Assembly (NCBI GenBank): GCA_963847145.1
Contig: CAWJYN010000008.1
Span: 1-64,000 of the forward strand
Reading direction: 5' to 3'
DNA from: JABFRJ01 sp963847145
GTDB taxonomy: Bacteria; Pseudomonadota; Alphaproteobacteria; Rhizobiales; Hyphomicrobiaceae
DNA length: 64,000 bases
A program made the translations under genes and the position numbers. Of this stretch, positions 8,192-17,711 are shown one piece after another (within the stretch, counting starts at the first letter, position 1; every line of letters starts with the position of its first letter). The notes under the pieces were generated by a model. That model searched no databases and was not told the origin of the DNA. It worked only from the letters and a program-made list of their open reading frames with translations.

Positions 8192-9615
8192 GCGTCGCCT
8201 GGCTGGCGCTGTTGCCGTGTGCCGTCGTCATCGCAACCGTGCTCGGCTTGGGATGGAGTGGGCTGGCGGCGGCGGCGGCCGCGCTGACCGTGACAGTTGG
8301 ACTTGTTCTGTCACATGCGTTTGCTGCACCGACGGCATCTATGTTCAGCCATGCGGCGCTGGATGCAGCGCTCCTGACGGGGCTGGTGGCGGCAACGCTG
8401 GTGCCCGGTGTGCTGTTTATCGAGGCAACGCGACGCCTCAGAGCCCCTGAAGCGGTGGCACGCGCGGTCTCGGCGTTGCAACTGCCGGAGCCGCAGTCGG
8501 CGGTGTTGATTGCGCTTGGTCTTGGCGTGCTGGTTGAGAGCCTCACCGGTATGGGCGTGTCGCTGCTGCTGACCATGCCGCTGCTGGCGGCGCGGCTGCC
8601 ACGAAGCCAAGCGATAGCCGTTGCGCTCGTCGGCATGAGCCTGATGCCGTGGGGCGCGTTGGCCATTGCCGGTACGGTGGGCGCGACGCTTGCCGACATC
8701 GATCCGCAGCCGTTTGGGATGGCGATCTGGCGGGCGAGTGGGCCGGTGGCGGCGGCGCTGCCGCTGGTGGCGACATGGCTGGCTGGCGGGCGGCGGCGTG
8801 ACGATGTCTTCGTAGCCATCGCGTGCGGCGCTGTGCTGTGGGCCGCAACTGGGCTGGCAACTGTCACGCTCGGGATGGCGTTGGCGGGTGTGGCGGGCGG
8901 GCTGGCGGTGCTGTTGTTACTTGCTGGGCGCGCTGAGCGGTCAGCGGACTGGCGGGCGGCGGTGCTGGCACCAGAGCTTCGGCCCTATGCAGTGCTGATC
9001 GCGGCGGTGGTCGTGCAAACGGTTGTTGTTGCGCTGCTGGCGCGGCAAGGCTTGCGGCTCGCGATGTCGACGGGGCGCGTATCGTTTGCGGTGCTGGCGT
9101 CGCCAGGTGTAGCGCTGGTGGTGGCGACGCTGGTATCGGCGTGGACGGTGCTGGATCGCACCCTGCTGCGCGATGTTTTCCGCCGTAGTTGGCGGGCGGT
9201 GGCGAGTGTGGCGCTGTTCATGCTGACGGCGCGGCTGCTGGTGTCGTCGGGCGGTATTGATGCATTGACGGCAGCGCTGAAGGGGCTTGGTGTCGTTGGT
9301 GCAATGCTGGGGTCTATCGGGCTCGGCGCCGTTGGCGGGTTCGTGACCGGGTCGGGCGTGACGGGCAACGCGTTGTTCCTGCCAAGTGCCGCAGCAGCTG
9401 GTGCTGCGTTTAACGCGAAAGATGTGTTCGCGGCGTTGGCTTCGGCGGCGGCAGGTCACACGGCGATGGCCTCGTTGCCGGTGGCGGCGTTGTTGCTCGC
9501 CGTGTTGCCGGGGCGAACGGCGGCCGATGACCGGACCGTGCTGCGATGGGGTTTGACTTTGGCGGCTGTGTATCTGGTGGTGCTGGCGGCCGTCGGGTTG
9601 ATGCAGCTCGTGTAA
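8188..9615 (+). CDS. L-lactate permease (LctP/LldP) family transporter
   Basis: 475 residues, strongly hydrophobic throughout, with the family-typical LGVLVESLTGMGVSLLLTMPL segment, the MSLMPWGALAIAGTVGATLA helix and a late GSGVTGNALFLPSAAAAGAA loop. LctP carriers import lactate or glycolate with protons. At 475 residues it is shorter than the usual 530-550 of LldP. Start ATG overlaps the tonB-like stop by 4 nt, so the two are translationally coupled, an unusual pairing. It converges on the histidine kinase gene 42 nt away. Confidence 0.8.
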   Translation: MSVAWLALLPCAVVIATVLGLGWSGLAAAAAALTVTVGLVLSHAFAAPTASMFSHAALDAALLTGLVAATLVPGVLFIEATRRLRAPEAVARAVSALQLPEPQSAVLIALGLGVLVESLTGMGVSLLLTMPLLAARLPRSQAIAVALVGMSLMPWGALAIAGTVGATLADIDPQPFGMAIWRASGPVAAALPLVATWLAGGRRRDDVFVAIACGAVLWAATGLATVTLGMALAGVAGGLAVLLLLAGRAERSADWRAAVLAPELRPYAVLIAAVVVQTVVVALLARQGLRLAMSTGRVSFAVLASPGVALVVATLVSAWTVLDRTLLRDVFRRSWRAVASVALFMLTARLLVSSGGIDALTAALKGLGVVGAMLGSIGLGAVGGFVTGSGVTGNALFLPSAAAAGAAFNAKDVFAALASAAAGHTAMASLPVAALLLAVLPGRTAADDRTVLRWGLTLAAVYLVVLAAVGLMQLV

Positions 9616-9657
9616 TGCGCGTGCATAACCCGTAACAAACTGCGTGGCAGCACACCA

Positions 9658-11778
9658 TCACCCGCGTAGCCGCAAGCGTGCCAGCAGGTCATCGAACTCC
9701 CGGCGTTCGAACGGCTTGGCAATGTAGTCGTCCATGCCGGCCGCGAGGCAGCGGGCGCGATCTTCGGCGAAGGCGTTGGCGGTGAGGGCGACGATGTGCG
9801 GTGCGGTTGCTGGTGCGTGCGCAAAGGCTGCGCGCAGGGCGCGCGTTGCGTCGATGCCGTCCATGATCGGCATGTGCATGTCCATGAGCACGAGATCAAA
9901 GCCGGGCGAACTGCCGTCGTGGGCGCGCAAGACGGCCGCGACGGCGTCTTGTCCGGTGGTGACGTGCGTGACGGTGCAGCCGCCATGCTCCAACATGCGG
10001 CGGGCCACCAGCGCGTTGATCTCGTTGTCTTCGGCGAGCAAGACTGAGAGGCTTTTGCGATCCGCGGTCGCGGGAACTGCTGCCGGGCTTGACGCTGCTA
10101 CCGGCAGGGTGCGTGGCCAGGCATGGCCGAGGGCTTGCGACAGTAGCGAACTGGGGCGAACGGGCCGCATGAGATAGCCGCTGAAGCCGGCGTCGCGCAG
10201 GGCGTCGAAGTCGCTGCGATGATTGGCGTCAAAGGTTGCGAGTGCGCGCACGGACGTGCTTGGCGCCGCGGCGCGCGCGCGTGTCAGGACATCGGCTGCA
10301 GCGGAGGAGCCGATGCTGCCATCGATGACGATGACGGTGAACGGCAGGCCGTTGGCGGCGGCGGTGGCGAGTGCTGCGGGGGCGGCGGTGCGGCTGACGG
10401 ATTCGACGGGCAAGTGCGCGCCCTCGAACGTCAATCGCAGCGCGGCACTTTCCTGCGGCCCGGTGCCGACGAGCAGGACGTGCACGCCATCGCTTTCGTC
10501 GCTCGGCCTGCGGATCGGGCGCGAGGATCGGACGCGGGTGAGTTCGAGGGCTGCCGTGAAGCATGAGCCCTGGCCTGGTCTGGACATAGCGGTGATATCG
10601 CCGCCCATGGCGAGTGCGAGACGGCGCGAAATGGCGAGGCCGAGGCCGGTGCCACCGTGCTGGCGCTGGACGTGCGGGTCGCCCTGCTCGAATTCTGCGA
10701 ACAGCATCTTAAAGGCGTCGGGCGGGATGCCGACGCCGGTGTCAGTGACGGCGATTTCCAGTGCCATGCTGGCAGAACGGACCGCCGCTTTGCTGCGTGG
10801 GAGAAGTGTGTGGGGGGGCGCTTCGCCTGTACCGACAGTGACGAGGACGCCGCCCGTCTCGGTAAACTTCACAGCGTTGCCGACCAGGTTGGTGACGATC
10901 TGGCGGATGCGGACTTCATCGCCGATGACGAGTTCGGGTAAAGCTGGATCGATGGCCCAGGCAAGTTCAATGCCTTTTTCGGCGGCTTTTGGCGCCAGCA
11001 GTTCGACGACGGACTGCACACAGTCTTCGAGATTGAAGGTGCGTGCGTCAAGCGTCAGTTTGCCGGCTTCAATCTTGGAGAAGTCGAGGATTTCGTCGAT
11101 GAGGGCGAGCAAGGTGCGAGCCGAGCGATCGACGGCGGCGACGAAGGTGCGTTGATCGGGTGAGAGTTCGGTTTCCTTCAGCAGGCCGCCCATGCCGAGG
11201 ATGCCGTTCATGGGCGTACGGATCTCGTGACTCATGGCGGCGAGAAAGCGTGACTTGGCGCGGTTGGCGGCTTCGGCTTGATCGCGCGCTTCGGCGAGGT
11301 CGGCGGCTTGCCGGCGCTGCTCGGTGACGTCGCGGCCGACGAGCTGGGTTTCGAAGGCGCCATCGGCGGCGGCGGCGACGTGCTCCTCGAAATCGAACCA
11401 GCGTGGCCCGTTGACGGTCTCAAGCTCAAGGGCGAAGCGCTGATGGCGCACGGTGCCGTTGGCGGCCAAGGGCAGGGGCCGCTCGCCAGTGAGGATGCGC
11501 GGCGCGAACGCATGGCCGAGGATGGCGCGGCCGGCACTGCCGAAACGCAGCGCCACGGCGGCGTTAACGAATGTGATGCAGCCGCTGCGATCCAGGCGAA
11601 GGATCACATCGTCCTGGCTGTCGAGCAGGTTGCGATAACGGGCTTCGGTTTCGCGGATTTTCCAGTCGATATCGACGAGCGTTTCGGTGGCGCGCTGGAC
11701 GGTGTGTGCCGCACGCAGCCGGAGGCGGCGGGCGAAAGGGCCCGCTGGCAGCAGTTTACTGGTGACTTGAACGGCCAT
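9658..11778 (-). CDS. Soluble hybrid sensor histidine kinase (PAS-HisKA-HATPase-pseudoREC-REC)
   Basis: 706 residues from the ATG at 11778; a TTG 27 nt upstream is an alternative. A PAS domain (about 45-155, EARYRNLLDSQDDVILRLD) is followed by a dimerisation/phosphoacceptor helix with His184 in MSHEIRTPMNG, an ATPase domain (NLVGNAVKFTETGG, DTGVGIPPDAF, GGTGLGLAIS), a degenerate receiver and a canonical receiver (LLAEDNEIN, VLMDMHMPIMDG with phospho-Asp, YIAKPFE). The degenerate receiver reads VHVLLVGTG where the acidic pair should be and has Arg in place of the Lys (LMRPVRP). No transmembrane segment is visible, so the input is cytoplasmic. No cognate regulator is adjacent. Confidence 0.92.
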   Translation of the reverse strand: MAVQVTSKLLPAGPFARRLRLRAAHTVQRATETLVDIDWKIRETEARYRNLLDSQDDVILRLDRSGCITFVNAAVALRFGSAGRAILGHAFAPRILTGERPLPLAANGTVRHQRFALELETVNGPRWFDFEEHVAAAADGAFETQLVGRDVTEQRRQAADLAEARDQAEAANRAKSRFLAAMSHEIRTPMNGILGMGGLLKETELSPDQRTFVAAVDRSARTLLALIDEILDFSKIEAGKLTLDARTFNLEDCVQSVVELLAPKAAEKGIELAWAIDPALPELVIGDEVRIRQIVTNLVGNAVKFTETGGVLVTVGTGEAPPHTLLPRSKAAVRSASMALEIAVTDTGVGIPPDAFKMLFAEFEQGDPHVQRQHGGTGLGLAISRRLALAMGGDITAMSRPGQGSCFTAALELTRVRSSRPIRRPSDESDGVHVLLVGTGPQESAALRLTFEGAHLPVESVSRTAAPAALATAAANGLPFTVIVIDGSIGSSAAADVLTRARAAAPSTSVRALATFDANHRSDFDALRDAGFSGYLMRPVRPSSLLSQALGHAWPRTLPVAASSPAAVPATADRKSLSVLLAEDNEINALVARRMLEHGGCTVTHVTTGQDAVAAVLRAHDGSSPGFDLVLMDMHMPIMDGIDATRALRAAFAHAPATAPHIVALTANAFAEDRARCLAAGMDDYIAKPFERREFDDLLARLRLRG

Positions 11779-11915
11779 TGACCGGCTTTCGACCTCCGTC
11801 GTCAACGGTCAGGCAACCACATGGCACTTGAGAAGTTCTTATAACAAAGCAACAAATGCCGACTAGTTTGGCCGCGACCTTGGGTTGGCGGCCGGTGTGG
11901 CACGGGGGAGTTGCT

Positions 11916-13070
11916 ATGGGACCGCTCAAGGGGTTCACAGTGGTTGAATTGGCCGGGATCGGCCCGGCCCCGTTCGCGGGCATGGTGCTGGCCGATATGG
12001 GCGCGACCGTCATCCGTGTGGATCGGCGCGAGGCGGCTGATCTAGGTTTGCCGGGGCGGTCGCCGAAGTTCGATGTGCTGGCGCGAGGGCGGCGGACGAT
12101 TGCGGTTGATCTCAAGAGTGCGGACGGAATCGCGGTCGTCAAACGGCTGGTGGCAAAAGCGGACGCGGTGATCGAGGGGTTCCGGCCGGGCGTGCTGGAG
12201 CGGCTGGGTCTTGGTCCGGAGGTGCTGCTGGCACTCAATCAGAAACTGGTGATTGGGCGGATGACCGGGTTCGGGCAAGACGGCCCGATGGCGGATCGCG
12301 CCGGGCACGACATCAACTACATCTCGCTGACGGGCGCGTTGCACGCGATCGGACGGGCGGGCCAGGCGCCGGTGCCGCCGCTCAATCTGGTCGGTGATTT
12401 TGGCGGTGGTGGGATGCTGCTGGCACTTGGCGTGGTGGCAGCGCTGCTGGAGACGACGCGCTCCGGCAAAGGACAGGTGGTGGATGCCGCCATGGTGGAC
12501 GGCGCTGCCTATCTGATGGCGATTATTTTCGGATTGCGGTCAGCTGGGCAATGGCAGGATCAGCGCGGCGTCAACGTGCTCGACACGGGTGCACCGTGGT
12601 ACGACGTCTATGAAACGGCGGACGCCAAATACATTGCGGTCGGCGCAATCGAGGCGCGGTTCTATGCCGAGTTTTTGCGGGGGCTTGGGATTGCGGGCGA
12701 GGACCTGCCTAAGCAGCATGATCGCAAGCGGTGGCCGGAGCTGCGGGCGCGCTTCACAGCGGTGATTAGTTCAAAAACGCGGGACGCGTGGACAACTGTG
12801 TTCGCCGGAAAGGATGCCTGCGTGACGCCGGTGCTGTCGCTTGATGAAGCCAGCCACGACCCGCACATGGCGGCGCGGGCGGTGTTTCAAACGGTCGACG
12901 GCGTGACGGCGCCGGTGCCGGCACCGCGGTTCAGCCGTACACCTGCGGAGGCTGGCGGTGTCGCGCACCCGCCGGGTGCGGATAGCGACGCCATACTTGC
13001 AGAGTTTGGATTTAGCACTGCGGAAATTGCGGATCTCGCAGTGCGCGGTATTGCCGGGCGGCTCGCCTAA
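11916..13070 (+). CDS. CoA transferase family III, alpha-methylacyl-CoA racemase type
   Basis: 384 residues. The ATG at 11916 has GGGGGAG 5 nt upstream and begins MGPLKGFTVVELAGIGPAPF, the usual family start. The catalytic triad known for mycobacterial MCR can be placed: His in GHDINYISL, Asp in LVGDFGGGG and Glu in VGAIEARFY. This favours racemisation of 2-methylacyl-CoA thioesters over formyl/succinyl-CoA transfer, as in bile-acid or branched-chain lipid breakdown. It is transcribed divergently from the hybrid kinase gene and has no obvious pathway partner next to it. Confidence 0.9.
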   Translation: MGPLKGFTVVELAGIGPAPFAGMVLADMGATVIRVDRREAADLGLPGRSPKFDVLARGRRTIAVDLKSADGIAVVKRLVAKADAVIEGFRPGVLERLGLGPEVLLALNQKLVIGRMTGFGQDGPMADRAGHDINYISLTGALHAIGRAGQAPVPPLNLVGDFGGGGMLLALGVVAALLETTRSGKGQVVDAAMVDGAAYLMAIIFGLRSAGQWQDQRGVNVLDTGAPWYDVYETADAKYIAVGAIEARFYAEFLRGLGIAGEDLPKQHDRKRWPELRARFTAVISSKTRDAWTTVFAGKDACVTPVLSLDEASHDPHMAARAVFQTVDGVTAPVPAPRFSRTPAEAGGVAHPPGADSDAILAEFGFSTAEIADLAVRGIAGRLA

Positions 13071-13086
13071 GCACGTCGCGCCGATC

Positions 13087-13299
13087 TTATGCTGCTTTAC
13101 GTAATGTTGTCTTCGACAGCTGCATGGCGATGCGGTCGACGACGGTCGCCCAATCTTTTGGGGCGTCAGTGACAGCAAGGCCAAAGGCTGCGAAGGCGTC
13201 GGCGGGCTTGCCACCATCGCGGAAAACGCGGGCGCACACGTTGCGGGCGTAGCCGAGTGATTGCTGCCACTGAACCGGATTGACGTTGTTCGGGGTCAT
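13087..13299 (-). CDS. Small protein of unknown function
   Basis: 70 residues from the ATG at 13299 (MTPNNVNPVQWQQSLGYARN); an ATG at 13326 would add nine residues. The sequence is soluble and mixed in composition, with a plausible helical core (CARVFRDGGKPADAFAAFG) and normal codon use. It converges on the CoA-transferase gene. I do not recognise a family. Neither start has a good ribosome binding site, so the call rests on composition and position. Confidence 0.5.
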   Translation of the reverse strand: MTPNNVNPVQWQQSLGYARNVCARVFRDGGKPADAFAAFGLAVTDAPKDWATVVDRIAMQLSKTTLRKAA

Positions 13300-13326
13300 G
13301 ACGGGCTTACCTGTTGTGGTGTGCAT

Positions 13327-14637
13327 TACGAAGGTGAACTGCGGGCCGCACGAGCAGGCTGGAGGACTGAAAAGGCAGGTACGCCGAGCGCTCCTGTGTC
13401 ACTACGCGAGACTTTGAAAAGCGACACTCTGGAGGAGACTTTTGGGTCTACGCTCAACGCACCTGCCGTTCGTTGGGAGACGGTGATCCGTCTCCAATTC
13501 CTCGGGACCAGCATTCCGTGCAGCGCCAAGTGCGCCGTCGTGCACGAACCTTGGTTGGGACTGTTACTTCTGGACGCGTGACGCAACGATGACAGTTGAG
13601 ACTGGCGTTGGGCGCAGCTTACGCAACACAAGGGACGCTGCATCGCCAACAGACTGCCAGGCATCCTCCGGCGACTTTGACGCAACTGGGAACGCAACAA
13701 TTTGGGCACTGACTTGGACGCCTTCTGGCGCACGGGAACGCAACGGAGACGCAGTTTGACGCACGGGAACCGGGGACACGGACGCAACGTTTGACGCGAC
13801 TTTGAACATGGGATTTCTCTAGATGACTTCGGGACAGAGACGCAGACAACCAAACGCGGGACACGACTTACTGAACGCAACTTACCGAACACAACGGGCA
13901 CACACGCAGACGCAACCAACACGCTTCAATGGAAACGCAACGCAACGGGACACTGATGCACTGGACGCGGACGCAACGAACTCGGACGCAACGAACTTGG
14001 AAGCAAAACACTTGGACGATGCTTGAGAGGGGCGAGCCGCGCGCTGAGACGCTGGAACAAACGGGCGGATGCGGCTCGCTTCAATTTGGGCATCATCTTA
14101 CGCAGGACTGAACCGGGACCTTCCGAACAAGACGCAAACGAACGCGGAGGGAGTGTCTGGACAAGAGACATATCTAAGGTCTGGTCGAAGGTTTGGGACA
14201 CATGAGCGGGTACGCGACGCACGCTGACAGGACGCAACAGAACGCAACTTTGGAGAACGCAACTCTCAAGAACGCAACTCTGGGGTACGCAACTCTGGGT
14301 AACTGTACGCACGTTGGTAACTTCTGGCTTTGATCTGGAGGCATCAAACAGACGCGACACACGCTCTGCCATCTCAGATCGAAACCCTGCATGCTGGCTG
14401 GGTGAGCAAGAGAACTCGAACACTACGCAGCACCTCTTTTGCTCGCCGGTTCGCGGTGTGTTCCGTGAACGAGTGGATGTATGCTGTTGCTTTTGGGCTT
14501 CTATGCGGCGGGTTTTTGCTCGAAGTGCGAATTTATCGTTAATCGTGGCTGAAGTGCATCTCCGGGCCTGCGGGAGCGCGGTCACAGTTGGCCGAATCCG
14601 ATATTAATCTATTGATTTTGATGAATTATTTTTTCGC
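13327..14637. repeat. Low-complexity tract with 15-nt periodicity, possible decayed pentapeptide-repeat gene
   Basis: No intact gene here. The plus strand is studded with about 20 copies of ACGCAAC or close variants, mostly between 13570 and 14300, partly in 15-nt register. At 14241-14303 the frame reads ATLEN ATLKN ATLGY ATLGN, a canonical pentapeptide repeat. At 13408-13458 another plus frame reads ETLKSDTLEETFGSTLN. Short echoes (DATFDATLN near 13785; DATNSDATNLE near 13985) lie in other frames, and stops separate them. The minus strand is also nearly open through most of the tract, but its Ser/Arg/Cys/Val-rich product resembles no protein, so I treat that as a by-product of the repeat. 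14340-14637 holds nothing recognisable. GC content looks lower than in flanking genes. Confidence 0.5.
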
Positions 14638-15162
14638 TCAGGTTGCGAGCGCGCGGCGCGCGGAGCTGCTTGCCTGCCAGCAAGTTATCCACAGGAAGGC
14701 GGAAATCACCGTGTTCCAGCCTGCAAAAGAAAGCCCGAACAGGCGCCAACCGGCCGCATCACAGCGGACGACCTTCGGTTTCTGGAGGCCTTTGAGCAGA
14801 TCGGTGGCCGACTCAAGTGGCTGGAAGGCTCCTGAACAGGTCGACGGGCCCTGCCAGAAGGCCCATTCGACGCCGGCATGGTAGCCGCCGAGCAGCATAT
14901 TGGCGAGAAACGCCAGGGCGACGAGCGCAAAAGCTGCGGCGGCCAACTCAATATGGCCGGTCGAGAGGCCGACGAGGCCGAGGAAGAGCAGCGGCACGCC
15001 GACATAATAGGCGTAGCGCTCTTGCAGGCAGAGCGGGCACGGCGCGTGGCCGCCCGCATATTCAAACGCCAAGGCGGCGAGGATCGCTGCTGCCGCGATG
15101 AACAGGCTGAGCGCGCCCAGCCGGTAGGCTTCAGGATTGGAGAATGTCGAATTCAAACGCAC
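14638..15162 (-). CDS. dsbB: Disulfide bond formation protein B
   Basis: 174 residues, four transmembrane helices. The first periplasmic redox pair is CPLC (Cys42/Cys45 in HAPCPLCLQERYAYY), and the second pair is the Cys of GPSTCSGAF and of VVRCDAAG. DsbB reoxidises DsbA and passes electrons to ubiquinone in the inner membrane. The C-terminus is extended (CWQASSSARRALAT). It lies 28 nt downstream of the DedA-like gene on the same strand, so the two are probably one operon. Confidence 0.92.
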   Translation of the reverse strand: MRLNSTFSNPEAYRLGALSLFIAAAAILAALAFEYAGGHAPCPLCLQERYAYYVGVPLLFLGLVGLSTGHIELAAAAFALVALAFLANMLLGGYHAGVEWAFWQGPSTCSGAFQPLESATDLLKGLQKPKVVRCDAAGWRLFGLSFAGWNTVISAFLWITCWQASSSARRALAT

Positions 15163-15190
15163 GGGATACTCTCAACTCGCGGGCTGCTCA

Positions 15191-15769
15191 CTATATCAAG
15201 TACTTCACCGCTACGAAGCCGCCGACGAGGACGACGACGAACACGGTGGTGACCAAGGTCAAGCGCTTCTCGATGAAGATGCGGATCGGTTCGCCGAAGA
15301 AGTAGAGCAATCCGGCCACCAAGAAGAAGCGCATGGCGCGCGCCACCACGCTGGCGGCCACAAACGACAGCAGGTCCATCTTGGCGGCGCCGGCGGTGAT
15401 CGTCAGCAGCTTATAGGGAATCGGCGTCATGCCCTTGGCGATCAGGATGGCGACGCCGTTATCGCGGAACCAGGTCAGCACCTGATCAACGCGGCCAGCG
15501 TAGCCATAGAATTTGAGGATCGGCTCGCCGAGGGACACAAAGAGATAGTAGCCGATCGCGTAGCCGGCCAAGCCGCCCAGTACGGACGTTACGGTGGCGA
15601 GCGCCGCGTGGCTCCAGGCTTTGGCGCGGTTAGCCAGCACCATCGGGATCAACATGATGTCGGGCGGGATCGGAAAGAACGAGCTTTCCGCGAACGAAAC
15701 CGCGCCCAAGGCATAAGGCGCCTTAGGGCCGTTGGCTTGCCGCATCATCCAATCGTAAATCTTGCGCAT
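15191..15769 (-). CDS. DedA/YqaA-like VTT-domain membrane protein
   Basis: 192 residues from the ATG at 15769 (MRKIYDWMMRQANGPKAPYA); an open frame extends back to 15979 but runs through a hairpin-rich intergenic segment. The VTT (SNARE-associated) domain shows the reentrant segment FAESSFFPIPPDIMLIPMV and the second half GVAILIAKGMTPIPYKLLTITAG, with the paired proline motifs. DedA-superfamily proteins are inner-membrane lipid scramblase or flippase-like proteins. It is the first gene of a probable two-gene operon with dsbB. Confidence 0.88.
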   Translation of the reverse strand: MRKIYDWMMRQANGPKAPYALGAVSFAESSFFPIPPDIMLIPMVLANRAKAWSHAALATVTSVLGGLAGYAIGYYLFVSLGEPILKFYGYAGRVDQVLTWFRDNGVAILIAKGMTPIPYKLLTITAGAAKMDLLSFVAASVVARAMRFFLVAGLLYFFGEPIRIFIEKRLTLVTTVFVVVLVGGFVAVKYLI

Positions 15770-16784
15770 GTGGATCTCGCTGCTGTCCGTATTGAGCTGG
15801 TACCAGACAGCAGAAAGCGGGGACAGCCACCGCCTCGCCGCACCGGGACCGGCCATAGTGTTGTGATCGGCTGTTGGGGCGGCACCTCCTATAGCACCCA
15901 CAGAGCCACCGGGGCATGGCCCCGTGGCTTGTTGAGGCGTCCCCAGAAAAGTCCGGGGCAGAGCGCGGACCAACCGCATCTGTGAGGGCGCATCCTGTGG
16001 GGATGAACCCGAGGTCTCGCTTTGCGCACAGCCGCAAAACTTGACCCTATCGGCCGAAGCCGCGCTCTGTGTGCTGAGATTATTTTTCTCTGGTGAATTT
16101 CAACTTTGCCAGTCACCTGGGCATCAGGTGTCACCGCGAGGCGCGCGCCGCTTTCCCGACACCGGTGGCAGCGACATGCACGCAGCCGTCTCGCAAGCGA
16201 GACGATTCATTTCATTTCACAGCACGCTCGCGGGAGTAAAGCGGTTCTAGACCCACCCCGGATCCGCGAGTGACACCAGCATGCCAGACGCACCGTCAAT
16301 TGCAACCTAATGGTGCGATTAAGGTTTATTGCGCGGCACTGAGCGCGCCGTGCAAACCGCGTCCGCTGTTGACTGGGTGCGGTCATCTCACGTGTGTGCT
16401 TGAGCAAGGTCTTAAACGCCCCAAAGGGGCGAAGGAAAGTCGATGGCGATCGCGATTTCGTAGGGCGGATGAGCGTCGCGAAATCCGCCAGTCCAGGGTG
16501 ACATATCACCGGATCACCATCGTCGCTCTGCAGTGGCGGATGACGGCGCTGAAGGGCGCCTCTTCCGCCCTACGAATTGCGCTTTGCATCGATGGAGTGC
16601 GAGGTTCGGCGGACGGGCAGTCGCAAGCAATGACCTTTTTGCAACCGACACTAACGGTGCATCAGCTGACGTTGCCATGAAGCCAAAAGGCCGAGTTCGA
16701 CAACCGCGATTGACCCATAAGAAACATTCCATCATATCTGGGGTAGACTTCGTTTGCGCGCCGTTGCATCGGATGGAGCTCTTC
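15770..16784. other. About 1 kb without an intact gene
   Basis: No open frame here looks coding on either strand. Visible structure: a strong hairpin around 15913-15934 (GCCACCGGGGC then GGCCCCGTGGC), a GGGGACAGCCACC motif near 15819 that recurs near 18828, a small GC hairpin near 16420 (CGCCCCaaaGGGGCG), and the dispersed palindromic repeat at 16460-16576. It separates the dedA-dsbB operon from the dinB remnant. Confidence 0.6.
16460..16576. repeat. Dispersed palindromic REP-like element (GTAGGGCGGA...TCCGCCCTAC)
   Basis: The element opens with GTAGGGCGGATGAGCGTCGC, continues with GAAATCCGCCAGTCCAGGG, and closes with CTCTTCCGCCCTACGAA, so its ends are inverted repeats. It is the reverse orientation of the copies around the RAYT remnant at 44380-44486, 44518-44604 and 45260-45332. 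Traces of related sequence lie around 38320-38350. Confidence 0.8.
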
Positions 16785-17318
16785 ATGAAGTCTCATTTTG
16801 TGCAGTTTGCATCCTACAACGTGGGCCAATGCTCGGCTCTACGAGGCTGCAATCGCTCTGGATGAAGTGGACTACCGGCGTAATGTCGGGGCTTTCTCAA
16901 GAGCCTAAGTGGAACGCTGAACCACCTCATGCTGACTGATCGCATCTGGATGAAGCGGCTTACGGGCGAAGGCGATCACCCGAGCGGTATGGACGCCATT
17001 ATTCACGAGGACCGTCTGCAGCTTGCATCGGCGCGGGCCGACGAGGACGAGCGTATCGTTCGCTTCGTCGGATCACTCGACGAGACGGCAATTGCCAGCG
17101 TGCTGGAATACTCGACTACGTCCGGGAAGCCGTTTGAGCAAACGCGATCAGACATCCTCGCGCACCTTTTCAATCACCAGACCCACCATCGTGGCCAGGC
17201 ACATACCATTCTCTCGTTCTGTACTGGAAAAGAGCCGCCCTCATTGGATCTGCTTGGCATGCAACGGGGTTTGCCCGCGCCAGACTTGCGTTCGCTCACA
17301 TTGCGCGCCAAGGGCTAG
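16785..17318 (+). pseudogene. DinB family protein, two frameshifts
   Basis: The ATG at 16785 (GGAG 7 nt upstream) gives MKSHFVQFASYN. After a shift near 16823 the frame reads ANARLYEAAIALDEVDYRRN. After a second shift near 16896 it reads SLSGTLNHLMLTDRIWMKRL and continues to a stop at 17318. Joined, it is a complete DinB/YfiT-type four-helix protein with the metal-site histidines in LNHLML and HLFNHQTHHRGQAH. DinB-family proteins are putative metal-dependent enzymes, several being thiol transferases. The first shift is +1 or -2, the second -1. Either the gene is dead or the sequence has errors; the downstream binding-protein gene has the same problem. Confidence 0.85.
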
Positions 17319-17711
17319 CGACCATCGTGTGCACTCGACCCACATCACTCGAACGCGCCGCCGCCTTTTAACGCTTGAAGCTGAGGCAGAAGCTGCCGGT
17401 CGCCAAGTTTTGGCAGTGACTGGCAGCTTTCTGTGTCGATCGTCTGGACGCCGCCGAGCAGCAATCATGGAGGTCGTGGCCCGCTGCAGTCATCCAATTC
17501 ATTGAATGCCGCAACCAGCGAGGCAAGGCGGTCTGCTGACGCGAGGGGAATTCAGCGGAAATTGGCAAAAAAGAGCAACGTTCAAAACGCGCCATGTCGT
17601 TTCTCGGCGACATAGTGGCGTAATGGGCATAGACACTAAGCATTGATCCCGCAGCATCCCCGCCGGGTGATGCTAGGCGGACGCGGCCGGCAACGGGCTT
17701 GAGGCCACGCC
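17319..17711. other. Intergenic, nothing recognised
   Basis: 393 nt between two frameshifted genes. No coding frame, strong hairpin or repeat that I can support. A GAGG 7 nt before 17712 serves the following gene. Confidence 0.5.

Noticed and set aside
13326..14585. Two long minus-strand open frames (198 and 219 codons) in the 15-nt periodic tract
   Set aside because: Same frame, separated by one stop, but the products are Ser/Arg/Cys/Val-rich without any recognisable domain, and the openness follows from the repeated motif.
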